Part shown: positions 8,248 to 18,116 of the stretch, one piece after another
Layout of the letters: each line of letters starts with the position of its first letter
Numbering within the stretch: the stretch's first letter is position 1
Assembly (NCBI GenBank): GCA_016938065.1
Contig: JAFGVI010000035.1
Span: 1 to 45,135 of the forward strand
Reading direction: 5' to 3'
Source: Deltaproteobacteria bacterium
GTDB lineage: Bacteria > Desulfobacterota > Anaeroferrophillalia > Anaeroferrophillales > Tharpellaceae
Length of the DNA: 45,135 nucleotides
The notes under the pieces: generated by a model
Told to the model about the DNA's origin: nothing
The model's database searches: none
Seen by the model: the letters and a program-made list of their open reading frames with translations, nothing else
Program-made: the position numbers and the translations under genes

Positions 8248-10851
8248 ATGGACACCAGCAGATTCACACAGAAAACCCAGGAAGCCGTAGCTGCGGCCCA
8301 GGACCAGGCTCTCAGACGCCACCATCAACAGATTGAGGCCGAACATCTGGCCCTTGCTTTGATTCAGCAGCAGGATGGTCTAGTTCCCCGCCTCCTCGAA
8401 AAAATCGGGATTGTCCCGGCGGCCGTCGAAAAAGCCCTGGAAGAGCAACTCAGCAAAATTCCGGCGGTGACCGGAAGCGGCGGCGGCCAGCTCTACATGA
8501 GCTCGCGGCTTGGCCGTTTTTTTGTTAAAGCTCAGGATGAAGCAAAACATTTCAAGGATGAGTATGTCAGTGTCGAACATCTGCTGCTGGCCCTAGTCTC
8601 AGATTCCGGAGATTCTTTAAGTAAACTTTTACAGAATTTCGGCATAACCCGGGAAAAACTGCTCTCGGTTCTGACCGAGGTTCGGGGGCATCAGCGGGTC
8701 ACTTCGCAAAATCCGGAAGAGACCTATCAGGCCCTGGAAAAATACGGCATCGACCTGACCCAGGCTGCGGCTAAGGACAAACTCGACCCGGTCATCGGCC
8801 GCGACGATGAGATCCGCCGCGTCATTCAGGTGCTTTCCCGGCGCACCAAAAACAATCCGGTTCTAATCGGGGAACCAGGCGTGGGTAAAACCGCCATAGT
8901 CGAAGGCCTGGCCCAACGCATCTTCGTTCAGGACGTGCCCGAAAACTTAAAAAATAAACGCCTGATCTCTCTGGATATGGGTGCCCTGATTGCCGGCGCC
9001 AAATTCCGCGGCGAATTTGAGGAACGTCTGAAAGCCGTTCTCAAAGAGGTCAAAGAAGCGCAGGGCAATGTCATCCTCTTTATCGACGAACTTCACACCG
9101 TCGTCGGCGCCGGCAAAACCGAAGGTTCAATGGATGCCGGCAACCTTTTAAAACCGATGCTGGCCCGGGGTGAGCTCCATTGCGTCGGAGCCACAACCTT
9201 GAATGAATATCGCCTCTATATTGAAAAAGATGCGGCTTTGGAACGCCGCTTTCAACCGATTACCGTCGACCAGCCCACGGTCGGCGATACCATCTCTATC
9301 CTGCGCGGCTTGAAAGAGCGCTATGAAGTCCATCACGGTATTCAGATTAAAGATGCCGCCCTGGTTGCCGCCGCGGTCCTTTCGCATCGCTACATCAGCG
9401 ACCGTTTCCTGCCTGACAAAGCTATCGATCTGATTGATGAAGCCGGAGCCCGGCTGCGGACTGAGATCGACAGCATGCCGAGTGAGCTTGACGAGGTAAC
9501 CCGCAAAATCATGCAGTTGGAAATTGAGCGCGAGGCTTTAAAAAAAGAGCACGATAAAGCCTCACAGCAGCGCCTGGAAAAACTCGTAAAAGAGCTCGCC
9601 GACTGGCAGACCAGAAGCAAAACCATGACAGCCCGCTGGCAGCTTGAAAAAGATCAGATTGCCAGACTGCGGGAGATCGGCAAAGAGATCGAAGCGGTTA
9701 AACTCGAAATTGAAAAAGCCGAACGTGACTATGACCTGAACAAGGCAGCCGAACTTAAATACGGGCGCCTGATAAAACTCGAAAAAGAGCGCGAAAACGC
9801 TCAGCAGGCGATTACTAAAAGTCAGGCCGATGGCGGCAGTCTTCTAAAAGAGGTGGTTGACGAGGAAGATATCGCCGCGATTATCAGCCGCTGGACCTCG
9901 ATCCCGATCAGTAAACTACTACAGGGTGAACGCGATAAACTGATCCATCTGAGCGAACACCTGCACAAACGGGTTATCGGCCAGGATGATGCCGTTCAGG
10001 CTGTGGCCGATGCCGTGGTCCGGGCCCGGGCCGGTATCAACGATCCCCGGAAACCGCTGGGCAGTTTTATTTTCTTAGGCCCGACCGGCGTCGGCAAAAC
10101 CGAGCTGGCCCGGGCGCTGGCCGAATTTCTTTTTGACGATGAAGCCAATATGACGCGGATCGACATGTCGGAATATATGGAAAAACATGCGGTCTCCCGC
10201 CTGATCGGGGCACCTCCCGGCTATATTGGTTATGACGAAGGCGGTCAATTGACTGAAGCCGTGCGCCGCAAACCCTATTCAGTTATCCTCTTCGACGAGA
10301 TCGAAAAGGCCCATCAGGATGTTTTCAATATTTTATTGCAGGTTTTGGATGACGGCCGCCTGACCGACTCACATGGCCGGGTTGTCGATTTCAAAAATAC
10401 GGTCATTATTATGACTTCAAACATCGGCAGCCACCACATCCTCGAAAACCTGCAGAACAAAGAATCAGCCGGCAGTTTTGAAAAGATGCGCGAAATGGTC
10501 TTAAGTTCCCTCAAAGCTCAGTTCCGGCCGGAGTTTCTCAATCGCGTCGATGATATTATCGTTTTTCACGCCCTCAAACGTGAGGATCTCGGAAAAATTA
10601 TCACTATTCAGCTCACTTTTCTCGAAAAACGCCTGGCCGAAAAGGAGATCAAACTTAAACTTGAGCCCGCCGCCAGAGAGTTCATCGCTGAAGTCAGTTA
10701 TGATCCGGCCTACGGGGCCAGGCCGCTGAAAAGAGCCCTGAAAAACTATCTGGAGACCCCACTGGCCTATGAGATCATGGCCGGCAGAATAAAAGAGGGG
10801 GATAATGTAAAGGTGGAAATCGAAGACGAAAAACTTGTTTTCCACGTTTAA
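8248..10851 (+). CDS. clpB: ClpB disaggregase chaperone
   Basis: This 867-residue Hsp100 protein matches the family length. It has an N-terminal Clp_N repeat domain (residues 1-150). The first AAA+ module has Walker [14 protein letters not shown] near residue 209 and Walker [12 protein letters not shown] coiled-coil middle domain at about 400-530, rich in Lys and Glu, separates ClpB from ClpA and ClpC. The second AAA+ module has [13 protein letters not shown] near residue 610, [12 protein letters not shown] and the ClpB-type GARPLKRAL sensor-2 region. It resolubilises aggregates together with DnaK. The start is supported by AAGGAG in the leader. No clear heat-shock promoter was seen. The gene ends at a strong terminator shared with the convergent gcdA. 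Confidence 0.98.
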   Translation: MDTSRFTQKTQEAVAAAQDQALRRHHQQIEAEHLALALIQQQDGLVPRLLEKIGIVPAAVEKALEEQLSKIPAVTGSGGGQLYMSSRLGRFFVKAQDEAKHFKDEYVSVEHLLLALVSDSGDSLSKLLQNFGITREKLLSVLTEVRGHQRVTSQNPEETYQALEKYGIDLTQAAAKDKLDPVIGRDDEIRRVIQVLSRRTKNNPVLIGEPGVGKTAIVEGLAQRIFVQDVPENLKNKRLISLDMGALIAGAKFRGEFEERLKAVLKEVKEAQGNVILFIDELHTVVGAGKTEGSMDAGNLLKPMLARGELHCVGATTLNEYRLYIEKDAALERRFQPITVDQPTVGDTISILRGLKERYEVHHGIQIKDAALVAAAVLSHRYISDRFLPDKAIDLIDEAGARLRTEIDSMPSELDEVTRKIMQLEIEREALKKEHDKASQQRLEKLVKELADWQTRSKTMTARWQLEKDQIARLREIGKEIEAVKLEIEKAERDYDLNKAAELKYGRLIKLEKERENAQQAITKSQADGGSLLKEVVDEEDIAAIISRWTSIPISKLLQGERDKLIHLSEHLHKRVIGQDDAVQAVADAVVRARAGINDPRKPLGSFIFLGPTGVGKTELARALAEFLFDDEANMTRIDMSEYMEKHAVSRLIGAPPGYIGYDEGGQLTEAVRRKPYSVILFDEIEKAHQDVFNILLQVLDDGRLTDSHGRVVDFKNTVIIMTSNIGSHHILENLQNKESAGSFEKMREMVLSSLKAQFRPEFLNRVDDIIVFHALKREDLGKIITIQLTFLEKRLAEKEIKLKLEPAAREFIAEVSYDPAYGARPLKRALKNYLETPLAYEIMAGRIKEGDNVKVEIEDEKLVFHV

Positions 10852-10871
10852 ACGACTGTAACTTTCCGCCA

Positions 10872-10912
10872 TAAAAAAAGCCGGTTGCAACATTATGCAA
10901 CCGGCTTTTTCT
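10872..10912. terminator. Bidirectional intrinsic terminator between clpB and gcdA
   Basis: A perfect 10-bp stem (GCCGGTTGCA 10880-10889 with TGCAACCGGC 10896-10905) encloses a 6-base loop. It has T residues on the plus side (10906-10910) and A residues on the other (10873-10879). It can stop transcription from both convergent genes. Confidence 0.92.
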
Positions 10913-10980
10913 TATAACGAGCAAAACAACGTGCCAACCCCTCAACAGCAACGAGGGATTAACCGTCATTCAGGTGCTAT

Positions 10981-12714
10981 TTAACCACGGATAATGCGCG
11001 GCAGCAACATCTGGTGCTGCGGGCAAATCGAATCCGGGTTTTGGTAGACCGCCTGGGTAAAGGCGACAAGATACTCACGGATCTTCGGGTATTCAACCAT
11101 TTCGTCAACAAAACCTTTCTTAACACAATAGGCCGGACGGGACTGATCATAATACTGCTGGGCCAGAGCATTCATCTTATCGATGGTCGGCTGCAGATCA
11201 TTGCCGCTGTCTTTCTCTTTCACCAGCCGCCGGGAGAAGGCAGCGGCAGCCGCGGTTTCACCGTGCATAACCTCGACTTCAGTCGTCGGGGTACCCAGTG
11301 TGAAGGCGTTATTACGGTTACCCTGCGGGCCGCATTTAACATAGTGGGCCGCCGCAGTACCCTTACGCAGTACCACGGTCACCATCGGCAGCAGAGAACT
11401 TTCGATCGAGTACATCAGGGACATCCCCAGACCCAGCATTTCGGCTTCTTCGGCAACATCCCCGACATCAATACCGGAGGTATCCTGGAGCCAGACCATC
11501 GGAATCCGGTCACGACCACAATATGTAGTAAAATCACTCATCTTGATTAAACCCTGACGATAGAGCTTGCCGCCAATCCCGGCGTAGTCAGCATATTCAG
11601 GATAGTTGGCACCGAGAAAACCCTGACGGTTAGCCACAACCCCAACCGGGAAGCCGTCAATTTTGACCAGACCGCAATAAATTTCGGGACCATAGTCAGG
11701 ACGGAATTCAGTATGTTCGCTGTTATCGACCAGACGAGCCACAACCTCTTCCACCTTGTAGGTCGATTTCTGATTGTAAGGCACCAGATAGTTAAGATCT
11801 TCTCCTGGAAAACGAGGCTCTTTCGGTTCTGCCACCCGAAAAGTTTCGGGCGCATAAGCCGGCAACCCGGCCACACACTTCTTGATCGCGTCAAGAACGC
11901 CCTCTTCAGTCGCAAAAACTTCACGCATGAAACCGGTTTTATCGTGATGAATTTTAGTACTTCCCGGCGGTACTACTTTCAGATGACGGGTACTCGTAAT
12001 CAACTCTTCCGCCCCCTCAAGGTCAAAATGACCTTTGGGGCTCATACCGCCGACAATGCCGCCACCGCCGACCGCCATATTGGATTTCTCATGGGCAAAG
12101 ATAATCGCCGGGCTGATGGCATGATAACCACCACCGGCCGGGTTGGTACCGTACATACCGACAATTACCGGAATCCCCTTCTGCGCAAGTTCGGCGTGGC
12201 GAAAAAAAGTCCGCCCCCCGGAACGACGACCGGCATAAACCTTCTCCTGCTCGGTCAGTTTGACGCCGCTGCAATGCAAGACCCAGATCAACGGAATCCG
12301 CAGACGCTCGGCCATATCCTGAGCCCGGAAGATATGCTCGGCCTGACCGGGAATCCAGGCTCCGGCCAGCACTTTATTATCGGAAGCGATAACCGAAACC
12401 CAGCGACCGCTGATTTTAGCCAGACCGTTAACCACACCGGTACTGTTTTCTTCATTATCTTCGGGATCAAAAATAGAATTCATCGGCCGGAAGGTACCGG
12501 GATCAAGCAGATAGTCAAGCCGCTGCCAGGCCGTCATTTCGCCCCGCTGATTGATCTTGGCCGCGGGGAAGCCGGCATTCTTAACGCCCTCCACCTCGGC
12601 GGCATACTGATCCACAACTTCTTTGATCTGGGCCGCACTTTCGGCTGCTTTCTCTTTCTGTTTATCCCGCAGCTCTTTACCGAACAGGGGCATCTCAGCA
12701 AAATACTGTTTCAT
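10981..12714 (-). CDS. gcdA: Glutaconyl-CoA decarboxylase alpha subunit (carboxyltransferase)
   Basis: This 577-residue protein is the carboxyltransferase of the biotin-dependent, sodium-pumping glutaconyl-CoA decarboxylase. It transfers the carboxyl group of glutaconyl-CoA to biotin and releases crotonyl-CoA. Motifs strongly recall the Acidaminococcus GcdA: ASDNKVLAGAWIPGQAEH, LHCSGVKLTEQEKVY, GMYGTNPAGGGYHAISP and the AVGGGGIVGGMSPKGH glycine loop. The second crotonase-fold half has WLQDTSGIDVGD, LRKGTAAAHYV and MHGETAAAAAFSRRL. Family length is about 585. The start is supported by AAGGAG six bases upstream. Upstream on the same strand is a glutaryl-CoA dehydrogenase, giving consecutive pathway steps. 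The membrane beta subunit and biotin carrier are not in this window. Other carboxyltransferases of this shape exist, but the extended likeness favours GcdA. Confidence 0.93.
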   Translation of the reverse strand: MKQYFAEMPLFGKELRDKQKEKAAESAAQIKEVVDQYAAEVEGVKNAGFPAAKINQRGEMTAWQRLDYLLDPGTFRPMNSIFDPEDNEENSTGVVNGLAKISGRWVSVIASDNKVLAGAWIPGQAEHIFRAQDMAERLRIPLIWVLHCSGVKLTEQEKVYAGRRSGGRTFFRHAELAQKGIPVIVGMYGTNPAGGGYHAISPAIIFAHEKSNMAVGGGGIVGGMSPKGHFDLEGAEELITSTRHLKVVPPGSTKIHHDKTGFMREVFATEEGVLDAIKKCVAGLPAYAPETFRVAEPKEPRFPGEDLNYLVPYNQKSTYKVEEVVARLVDNSEHTEFRPDYGPEIYCGLVKIDGFPVGVVANRQGFLGANYPEYADYAGIGGKLYRQGLIKMSDFTTYCGRDRIPMVWLQDTSGIDVGDVAEEAEMLGLGMSLMYSIESSLLPMVTVVLRKGTAAAHYVKCGPQGNRNNAFTLGTPTTEVEVMHGETAAAAAFSRRLVKEKDSGNDLQPTIDKMNALAQQYYDQSRPAYCVKKGFVDEMVEYPKIREYLVAFTQAVYQNPDSICPQHQMLLPRIIRG

Positions 12715-12871
12715 CCTACTCTCCTTGTGATCATCAACAATAACGTTTAAAATTTCAGCTTACTATTGTCCGCCTCTCCAGCCTGCTGCAGACTCAGGTT
12801 GAGGCCGGAAAATCATCTTCACACTTCACCGACAGGAGGCTAGATAGCAGATGCACCGCGATAAAGCAAGA

Positions 12872-12897
12872 AGCTTTGCCAGTAAACTGGCAAAGCT
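12872..12897 (-). promoter_or_regulatory. Strong intergenic hairpin between glutaryl-CoA dehydrogenase and gcdA
   Basis: A perfect 12-bp stem (AGCTTTGCCAGT 12872-12883 with ACTGGCAAAGCT 12886-12897) has only two bases in the loop. On the minus strand it is preceded by T8 but followed by TTCTTGCTTTATC, a poor U-tract. It may be a leaky terminator or an RNA-stability element within the operon. Confidence 0.55.
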
Positions 12898-12925
12898 GAC
12901 AAAAAAAACGGCAAAGCCATAAATT

Positions 12926-14089
12926 TTAACGATTGGCTTTACGGATACCGAGCTGATCCTGTGCCATAATAAACTTGCAGATATTGGTTGAGCCTTCAAC
13001 CATGGCATAGGTCGGAGCATCCCGAAAATAGCGGGCCACAGGATACTCAGTCGAATAGCCATAAGCACCGAGAATACGCATGGCATACTGCGTACATTTA
13101 TAGGCCAGTTCACCAGACAGGAACTTGGCTGCGGCCACTTCGACATTATTATTGAGCTGACCCTGATCCTTCTGCCAGGCCGCTTTGTAAACCACCAGAC
13201 GGGCCGCTTCAATTTCGGCAACCATCTCACCGATCATCGACTGGTTCATCTGGAAATTGCCGATCGGCTGCCCGAACTGTTCCCGCTCCATGGCGTACTT
13301 GGTCACCGTGTCAAGACAGGCCTGAGCCAGACCTACCCCGCCGGCCGCAGCCGAGAGCCGGGTCTGAGAGAGCGAGCCGAAAACAATCTTGGCCCCGTCA
13401 CCCGGTTTTCCGAGGATGTTGCCTTTAGGGATTTTCGTATCTTCGAGGATGATCTCACCGGTCGGAGATGAAAGTGAACCCATCTTGTCAAGCTCGGTTA
13501 CGGTAATTCCTTCACTGTTCTCAAGATCGACAACAAAAGCCGACATTCCGCGACCACCGGCGGAACGGTCGGTATAGGCGTAAAAGATATTAATGCCGCC
13601 GATCGTGGCATTGGAGATCCAGGTTTTCTGACCATTAAGCAGCCAGTGGTCACCCTTGTCGACGGCGGTTGATTTCATCGCCATAATATCGGAACCGGCC
13701 CCAGGCTCGGTAATCGCAAAGGCCCCCAGGATATCGGCATTGACCAGCTTTTCAATATATTTCTTTTTCAGGGCCTCATCGCCGTAACGTTGAATCGTAA
13801 AGGCGCAACCAAGCTCCTGCATATTGACCTGAACCCGCAGAGAGCTCGAAGCCCGGGCGATCTCCTCAGTGATAATCATGGCCGCCAGCCAGCCCATCTC
13901 GTTACCGCCGTACTCTTCGGAGATAACCGTTCCGAAAAGCCCCATTTCGCCCATCGGTTTAATAACTTCCTTATAAGGAAAATAGTGGTTTTTATCCCAC
14001 TCGTCCGCAAACGGGGCAATCTTTTCGGCCGCAAAGCTACGCACCGTATCGCGCAGCATACTGAGTTCTTCCGTTAATCCAAAATTCAT
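12926..14089 (-). CDS. Glutaryl-CoA dehydrogenase, probably non-decarboxylating
   Basis: This 387-residue acyl-CoA dehydrogenase oxidises glutaryl-CoA at the alpha-beta position using FAD and passes electrons to ETF. Typical segments are FAITEPGAGSDIMAM, WISNATIGG, TRLSAAAGGVGLAQACLD and the C-terminal RILGAYGYSTEYPVARYFRDA. The catalytic glutamate is E365 in MVEGSTNI. The residue before it is valine, while decarboxylating enzymes have tyrosine in YEGT. As I recall, that exchange marks the Desulfococcus-type enzyme that releases glutaconyl-CoA instead of crotonyl-CoA. The gcdA gene downstream would then do the decarboxylation. The start has AAGGAG upstream. General acyl-CoA dehydrogenase identity is certain, and the substrate is inferred from similarity and context. 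Confidence 0.9.
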   Translation of the reverse strand: MNFGLTEELSMLRDTVRSFAAEKIAPFADEWDKNHYFPYKEVIKPMGEMGLFGTVISEEYGGNEMGWLAAMIITEEIARASSSLRVQVNMQELGCAFTIQRYGDEALKKKYIEKLVNADILGAFAITEPGAGSDIMAMKSTAVDKGDHWLLNGQKTWISNATIGGINIFYAYTDRSAGGRGMSAFVVDLENSEGITVTELDKMGSLSSPTGEIILEDTKIPKGNILGKPGDGAKIVFGSLSQTRLSAAAGGVGLAQACLDTVTKYAMEREQFGQPIGNFQMNQSMIGEMVAEIEAARLVVYKAAWQKDQGQLNNNVEVAAAKFLSGELAYKCTQYAMRILGAYGYSTEYPVARYFRDAPTYAMVEGSTNICKFIMAQDQLGIRKANR

Positions 14090-14513
14090 CCTCTTTTTCT
14101 CCTTATAGAAAAGGTTAAATATTCTATTACAACTCCGAAGGTAAGTTTTTCAGCAATAAAATTACCTTGCTTCTTCCTCGGCAGACTCATCGGGCTGCTT
14201 ATCTATCAGACTTAGACAGCAATAAGTATACCGCATCCGAACCAGCCCGTACAAGCCTATCTTCAACCTTTTCCAGAACAAGCCAATCCCGTCGGCAAAA
14301 TCAACAAATCCAGACCCGGCCGTCCAATTTTTACCCAATCAGGTAAAAATCAACCTACCCAGCCAGCGTCGCTCACCAAGTGCGGCTGACGGCAAAATAA
14401 ACGTTGCGTTAAGATAACACTTCGGGTACATCCTGCAAATAAAACACCTCTGGAATCATCTACCGGCCATAAAACCCTGAAGAGTGACCAGTCTGCCCAG
14501 ACAGAACAGAACA
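14090..14513. other. Intergenic region between two divergent genes
   Basis: It separates the glutaryl-CoA dehydrogenase (minus) from the zinc-ribbon protein (plus) and must contain promoters for both. I see no convincing -35/-10 pair, riboswitch or coding frame. An AAGGAG for the minus-strand gene lies at its left edge. Confidence 0.6.
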
Positions 14514-15233
14514 ATGCCAATAACCTGCCCGCAATGTCATACCCGCTGTCGCCTGAAAAACGACCAAACAATCCCGGATTCAGGTCTGGGAACGTGTCCG
14601 AAATGCAACCACACTTTTATCATTCCGCCCGGAACCATCCAGGATGAACGAGATGGCAACGACCTTGCTGCCGGACCCAAAAAAGCCGGGCTCAAACCCG
14701 GCTTTAAAATAGCTGACATGAAAAATCTTTCAGATTGGCTGGCCTCTGCAGGTAAAAAAACTGGTCTCTGGATTTTTGCGGGATTGGGTCTTGCCCTGCT
14801 CCTGAGCACCTTTTTTTTCTGGCCCAAAGGGGTCTCAGGCCCTGAATCAGAAACAAGACCTGAACAAGAAGCAAGAATTGAGACTAAGCCCGCCCTGTCC
14901 CGCCCGACGCCGGAAATACCCCTAAAGCTTGCAACCGCGACTAAAGCTAAAGTCATTGCCCTGATAAAACATCATGCGCTGGTTGGTGATGCCGACATTT
15001 CTGTCTGCGGCGGCCAACTCCAGCTGGCACTGCTGGTTGCCGGCAAAACCCCGGCAACCTACGCCGAGCGCCTTGGACGCCAATTCGCCAACTACCTGCA
15101 AGCCCAACTGGCCGCCGTCCCTCAACCATCCCAGCCTTTCCCGGTTGCGGTCTCGGTCTACTATCCGGAAGGTACCAGAATTGAAGTCACAACCACCGAC
15201 CAAGGCGGTGAAGAGGAAGTTCTGCCGAAATGA
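14514..15233 (+). CDS. Zinc-ribbon (MJ0042-type) single-pass membrane protein
   Basis: This is a 239-residue protein. The N terminus is a zinc ribbon, CPQCHTRCRL...CPKCNHTFIIPPG, with two CxxC knuckles as in the MJ0042/zinc_ribbon_5 family common in Desulfobacterota and Myxococcota. A linker and one membrane helix follow (WIFAGLGLALLLSTFFFW, about residues 85-105), then a Pro/Glu-rich stretch and a C-terminal domain of about 100 residues that I do not recognise. The likely topology is cytoplasmic zinc ribbon and extracytoplasmic C-terminal domain. The function is unknown. The start is uncertain: ATG 14514 begins exactly at the ribbon but has no clear ribosome binding site, and GTG 14484 would add ten residues. 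It converges with the DUF2288 gene, 24 bases apart. Confidence 0.75.
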   Translation: MPITCPQCHTRCRLKNDQTIPDSGLGTCPKCNHTFIIPPGTIQDERDGNDLAAGPKKAGLKPGFKIADMKNLSDWLASAGKKTGLWIFAGLGLALLLSTFFFWPKGVSGPESETRPEQEARIETKPALSRPTPEIPLKLATATKAKVIALIKHHALVGDADISVCGGQLQLALLVAGKTPATYAERLGRQFANYLQAQLAAVPQPSQPFPVAVSVYYPEGTRIEVTTTDQGGEEEVLPK

Positions 15234-15257
15234 TGAATGCGAACCCGCTTTCATCAC

Positions 15258-15605
15258 TCAGCCTTCATCCCTTACAGTCGCCGGCTTGAAAAAAACATAC
15301 GGCTTCACAATAATACCGGCAAAAAGCCCGCCATTCCTCTCCCATTCATCAACCTGACTTGAGGTCGGCCGCGCCAGCTCTCCGGTTTCAAGCCAGAGTT
15401 TAACCTGCTCCAGCCGATCTTCGGCCACCGCCACCGCAACCTCAAGAAGATCAAGCTGCTCCCCTACCAGAAAAAGAATATTGCGTTTCTGATGAGGCCG
15501 CAACCAAGACCAGCTCACCGTACCGACGTCATCTTTGAGTTCAGCTTTCAGCTCTTCTGGAAGCTTTGCCGCAGGCTTTTTCGGTAACGAACTATCTTCC
15601 CGCAT
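15258..15605 (-). CDS. DUF2288 family protein
   Basis: This 115-residue cytoplasmic protein has the DUF2288 layout: an early ELKDDVGTVSWSWLRPH, a central LDLLEVAVAVAEDRLEQVKLWLETGEL, then a conserved threonine or serine linker and a C-terminal strand with GIIVKPYVFFKP. Usual family length is about 100. No function is known for the family. The start ATG at 15605 lies inside the last codons of the PHP gene, so a 14-base overlap suggests translational coupling. Longer upstream starts in this frame only extend into PHP coding sequence. Confidence 0.78.
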   Translation of the reverse strand: MREDSSLPKKPAAKLPEELKAELKDDVGTVSWSWLRPHQKRNILFLVGEQLDLLEVAVAVAEDRLEQVKLWLETGELARPTSSQVDEWERNGGLFAGIIVKPYVFFKPATVRDEG

Positions 15606-16248
15606 TTTTACGCTCCACCAGACTCTGGGCATTGTGCCGCATCTGCAGCCATTCACTTCCGTCCAGCCCCGCCCCCAGGGCAATCTTTTCCGCCATGGAC
15701 AGCGTCACTAGATCACCCGGCGCATGCGCATCATTATTGAGCAACAACTGAGCTCCGGCCTGCCGGGCCAGACGGGCGACATGACCATTCGCCAGAGAGT
15801 GGCCGCGACGGGTCGTAATCTCCAGAAAAACCCCTTTTTGAGCCGCCAGCTCAACCTCTTCCGCCGTAATCAATCCAGGATGCGAGAGAATATCAACCCC
15901 GGCCGCAATTGCCGCCCGATTGGTTCCCGGGGCAACCGGCTCAACCAGGGTTTCACCATGCACCACGATGATTGCCGCCCCCAGAGACCTGGCTTTTGCC
16001 ACACAGTCACCGATCAGAGTCGGCGGCACATGGGTAAGCTCAACCCCAGGCAGCAAAGTAATTTCCATCTCCCCGGCCAGAGACTTGCAAACCGCAATCA
16101 GGCGCGGCAGCACAAAATCAATATTGGAAAAATCAATATGGTCGGTAAAAGCCAGAGCCCGGTAACCCAGCACCTGAGCCCGCCGCGCCAGTTCAGTCGG
16201 CAAAAGCACTCCGTCACTGAACAAAGTATGCGTATGCAGATCAATCAT
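15592..16248 (-). CDS. PHP-domain phosphoesterase (histidinol-phosphatase-like)
   Basis: This is a 218-residue metal-dependent hydrolase. The PHP signature is complete: HTH at residues 5-7 with SDG (D12), then AFTDH, PGVELTHV, an IVVHGET, DILSHPG, and the C-terminal NNDAHAPGD. These His/Asp/Glu residues normally bind two or three metal ions. The length fits the short stand-alone PHP hydrolases, which act on phosphate esters or nucleotides. The precise substrate cannot be read from the sequence. The gene is coupled to the DUF2288 gene downstream. Confidence 0.88.
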   Translation of the reverse strand: MIDLHTHTLFSDGVLLPTELARRAQVLGYRALAFTDHIDFSNIDFVLPRLIAVCKSLAGEMEITLLPGVELTHVPPTLIGDCVAKARSLGAAIIVVHGETLVEPVAPGTNRAAIAAGVDILSHPGLITAEEVELAAQKGVFLEITTRRGHSLANGHVARLARQAGAQLLLNNDAHAPGDLVTLSMAEKIALGAGLDGSEWLQMRHNAQSLVERKNAGR

Positions 16249-16283
16249 AAATTCCCTCTATACCTCGTTATTTACCACTTAAT

Positions 16284-17834
16284 TCAGACCTTTTCCCACT
16301 CAATCGCGGAGACATTTTTCTCGGCTGAGGTAAAATCAATACCGATCAGATAAATTTCCCCTGTGCCAAGATATTTTTCCTTATACTCTTTACGCTTGAG
16401 CTGCGCCAAGGCCTTGCCCCCGCCGTCAACTTTAAATTCTATAAGATAGATATTTTGCCCGAGTTTTACCATCAGATCGATACGACCTTTGCTGGTAACA
16501 TCCTCAGGGATAATATCAAGTCCCAAACTGGCGAGATAGGCGTAGATAACGCTGGCATAGTAGCCTTCATAGCCGCCGATCGGGTTTTTAGTATGGTTAT
16601 GGTAAGGAATTGAGGCGAACAAGCGTTTGATGGTCAAACTCAGCCCATCAATATCGGCCACTTCCAGAGCCCTGTATATCTCCGACTGCAATACCGCCCG
16701 CTCACTGGTCTGACGGGTCAAAGCATCAAGCAGACAATCATTAAAGGAGTAACGCGTCTCAATGTTGGGAAAACGCAGCCGATACTGAGTAATGGCTCCG
16801 GCCCTGAGCGCTTTAGCAATGGTCAGGTATCCAGTTTGAAAGAGCAATGGTTCGAGTTGGATATTTTCGATATCGTAACTATCGATCATACTTTTGGAAA
16901 CCTTCAGGTTGTCGAGTTGGGGGATAAAATAATTGTACCGTTCGATCAACTTGATGAGAAAGGTCGGTGTCCCGGTAGTAAACCAGTAGTTGTCAAACTT
17001 CAGACCGTTGTCGATAAAAAGGAGAATGTCAAAAGGGTTATAAACCGGCTCCCCCAAGAAATTATAACCGTTATACCAGCGGCGAACCTCTTCCATATCC
17101 GCCCCCTGCAACCCTTCGGCAAAAACGGTTTCGAGATCATTATGAGTATAGCCGCAGAGCGTGGCATAGCGCGGATCAAGGCTGATATCTTGAAGATTGT
17201 TGAGACCGCTGAAAATCGAAACCTTACTGAATTTACTGACTCCAGTGAGAAAAGCAAACTTGATATATTCATCGCTGTCCTTAATCGTAGTGTAGAGATC
17301 CTTTAAGATCTCCCGACCCTCTTTGGCAACCTCCAGATGATCCAGATTGTCGACGATAAGTTTATCGTACTCATCAACCAGAATAACGACCTTTTGACCA
17401 TACCGGACCATCGTTTCCATAATCAGATGTTTGAAACAGCCGCCGATATCTTTGGGGCGCGGACAAGTCACACCCAGGCGGCGTTGATTCTCCTCAAGAA
17501 TATTTTCAATATCCTCTTTCATCTCCTCACGATTTCTGGCAACCCCGGCAAAACTTATCTTGATTACCGGATAACGAGTCGGCCAGTCCCACTGATCATG
17601 AATCGCCAGCCCGGTAAAAAGTTCTTCACGGCCTTCAAACAGAGCCTGTATAGTTGAAACTAAAAGACTTTTGCCAAACCGCCGCGGCCGGGAAAAGAAG
17701 TAATATTTTCCATTTTCAACCAGATCGCCGATAATGCCGGTCTTATCGACATAGAAGTAGTTTTCATCCCGAATTTCCGCAAAGGTCTGAATCCCGATAG
17801 GCAGCTTATTTCGTTTTTGGGGTTGGCGCATCAT
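16284..17834 (-). CDS. AAA-ATPase-like / PD-(D/E)XK nuclease-like protein
   Basis: This 516-residue protein belongs to the AAA-ATPase_like plus PDDEXK_9 group, which is abundant and often multi-copy in anaerobes. The N-terminal IGIQTFAEIRDENYFYVDKT and the Walker A SRPRRFGKSLLVSTI (about residues 47-61) are diagnostic. VVILVDEYDK is the Walker B. The C-terminal part has GRIDLMVKLGQNIYLIEFKV, the nuclease-fold D...ExK core. Biological role is unknown, and proteins of this kind are suspected to be mobile or to act in toxin-like or defence settings. The start is supported by AGGAGG upstream. No partner genes are adjacent. A decayed secreted-protein gene lies upstream on the other strand. Confidence 0.9.
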   Translation of the reverse strand: MMRQPQKRNKLPIGIQTFAEIRDENYFYVDKTGIIGDLVENGKYYFFSRPRRFGKSLLVSTIQALFEGREELFTGLAIHDQWDWPTRYPVIKISFAGVARNREEMKEDIENILEENQRRLGVTCPRPKDIGGCFKHLIMETMVRYGQKVVILVDEYDKLIVDNLDHLEVAKEGREILKDLYTTIKDSDEYIKFAFLTGVSKFSKVSIFSGLNNLQDISLDPRYATLCGYTHNDLETVFAEGLQGADMEEVRRWYNGYNFLGEPVYNPFDILLFIDNGLKFDNYWFTTGTPTFLIKLIERYNYFIPQLDNLKVSKSMIDSYDIENIQLEPLLFQTGYLTIAKALRAGAITQYRLRFPNIETRYSFNDCLLDALTRQTSERAVLQSEIYRALEVADIDGLSLTIKRLFASIPYHNHTKNPIGGYEGYYASVIYAYLASLGLDIIPEDVTSKGRIDLMVKLGQNIYLIEFKVDGGGKALAQLKRKEYKEKYLGTGEIYLIGIDFTSAEKNVSAIEWEKV

Positions 17835-18116
17835 GGTGTAACCTCCTTTAAATCAGCAGATCGGCCAGACATCAGTTTCTAACATTTAACGCTCCCCGCA
17901 TTTGATAAAACAGTCATCATTTAGCATGTCAACCCTGTCCATGCAAACCAATTTGATCATTTAAAAAACTTGATTATGCGTTTCCTGATTTCCGATGAGG
18001 ACAACAATGTTCAGAATTAAACTCGCCCGCAGAAAAACACCCTGCTAAAAAATCGGATGAAAACATTACATTCATCACCATTGTGAAAGACGCGAATACT
18101 ACATTTTATTTTATGA

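Noticed and set aside
11713-12750. 345-codon plus-strand frame
   Set aside because: It lies antisense to gcdA, whose family motifs are complete. The composition is that of a shadow frame, with His/Asn/Thr-rich nonsense-like sequence.
14090-14513. Riboswitch or small RNA in the long gap upstream of the glutaryl-CoA dehydrogenase
   Set aside because: No recognisable aptamer core or terminator-like hairpin was found.
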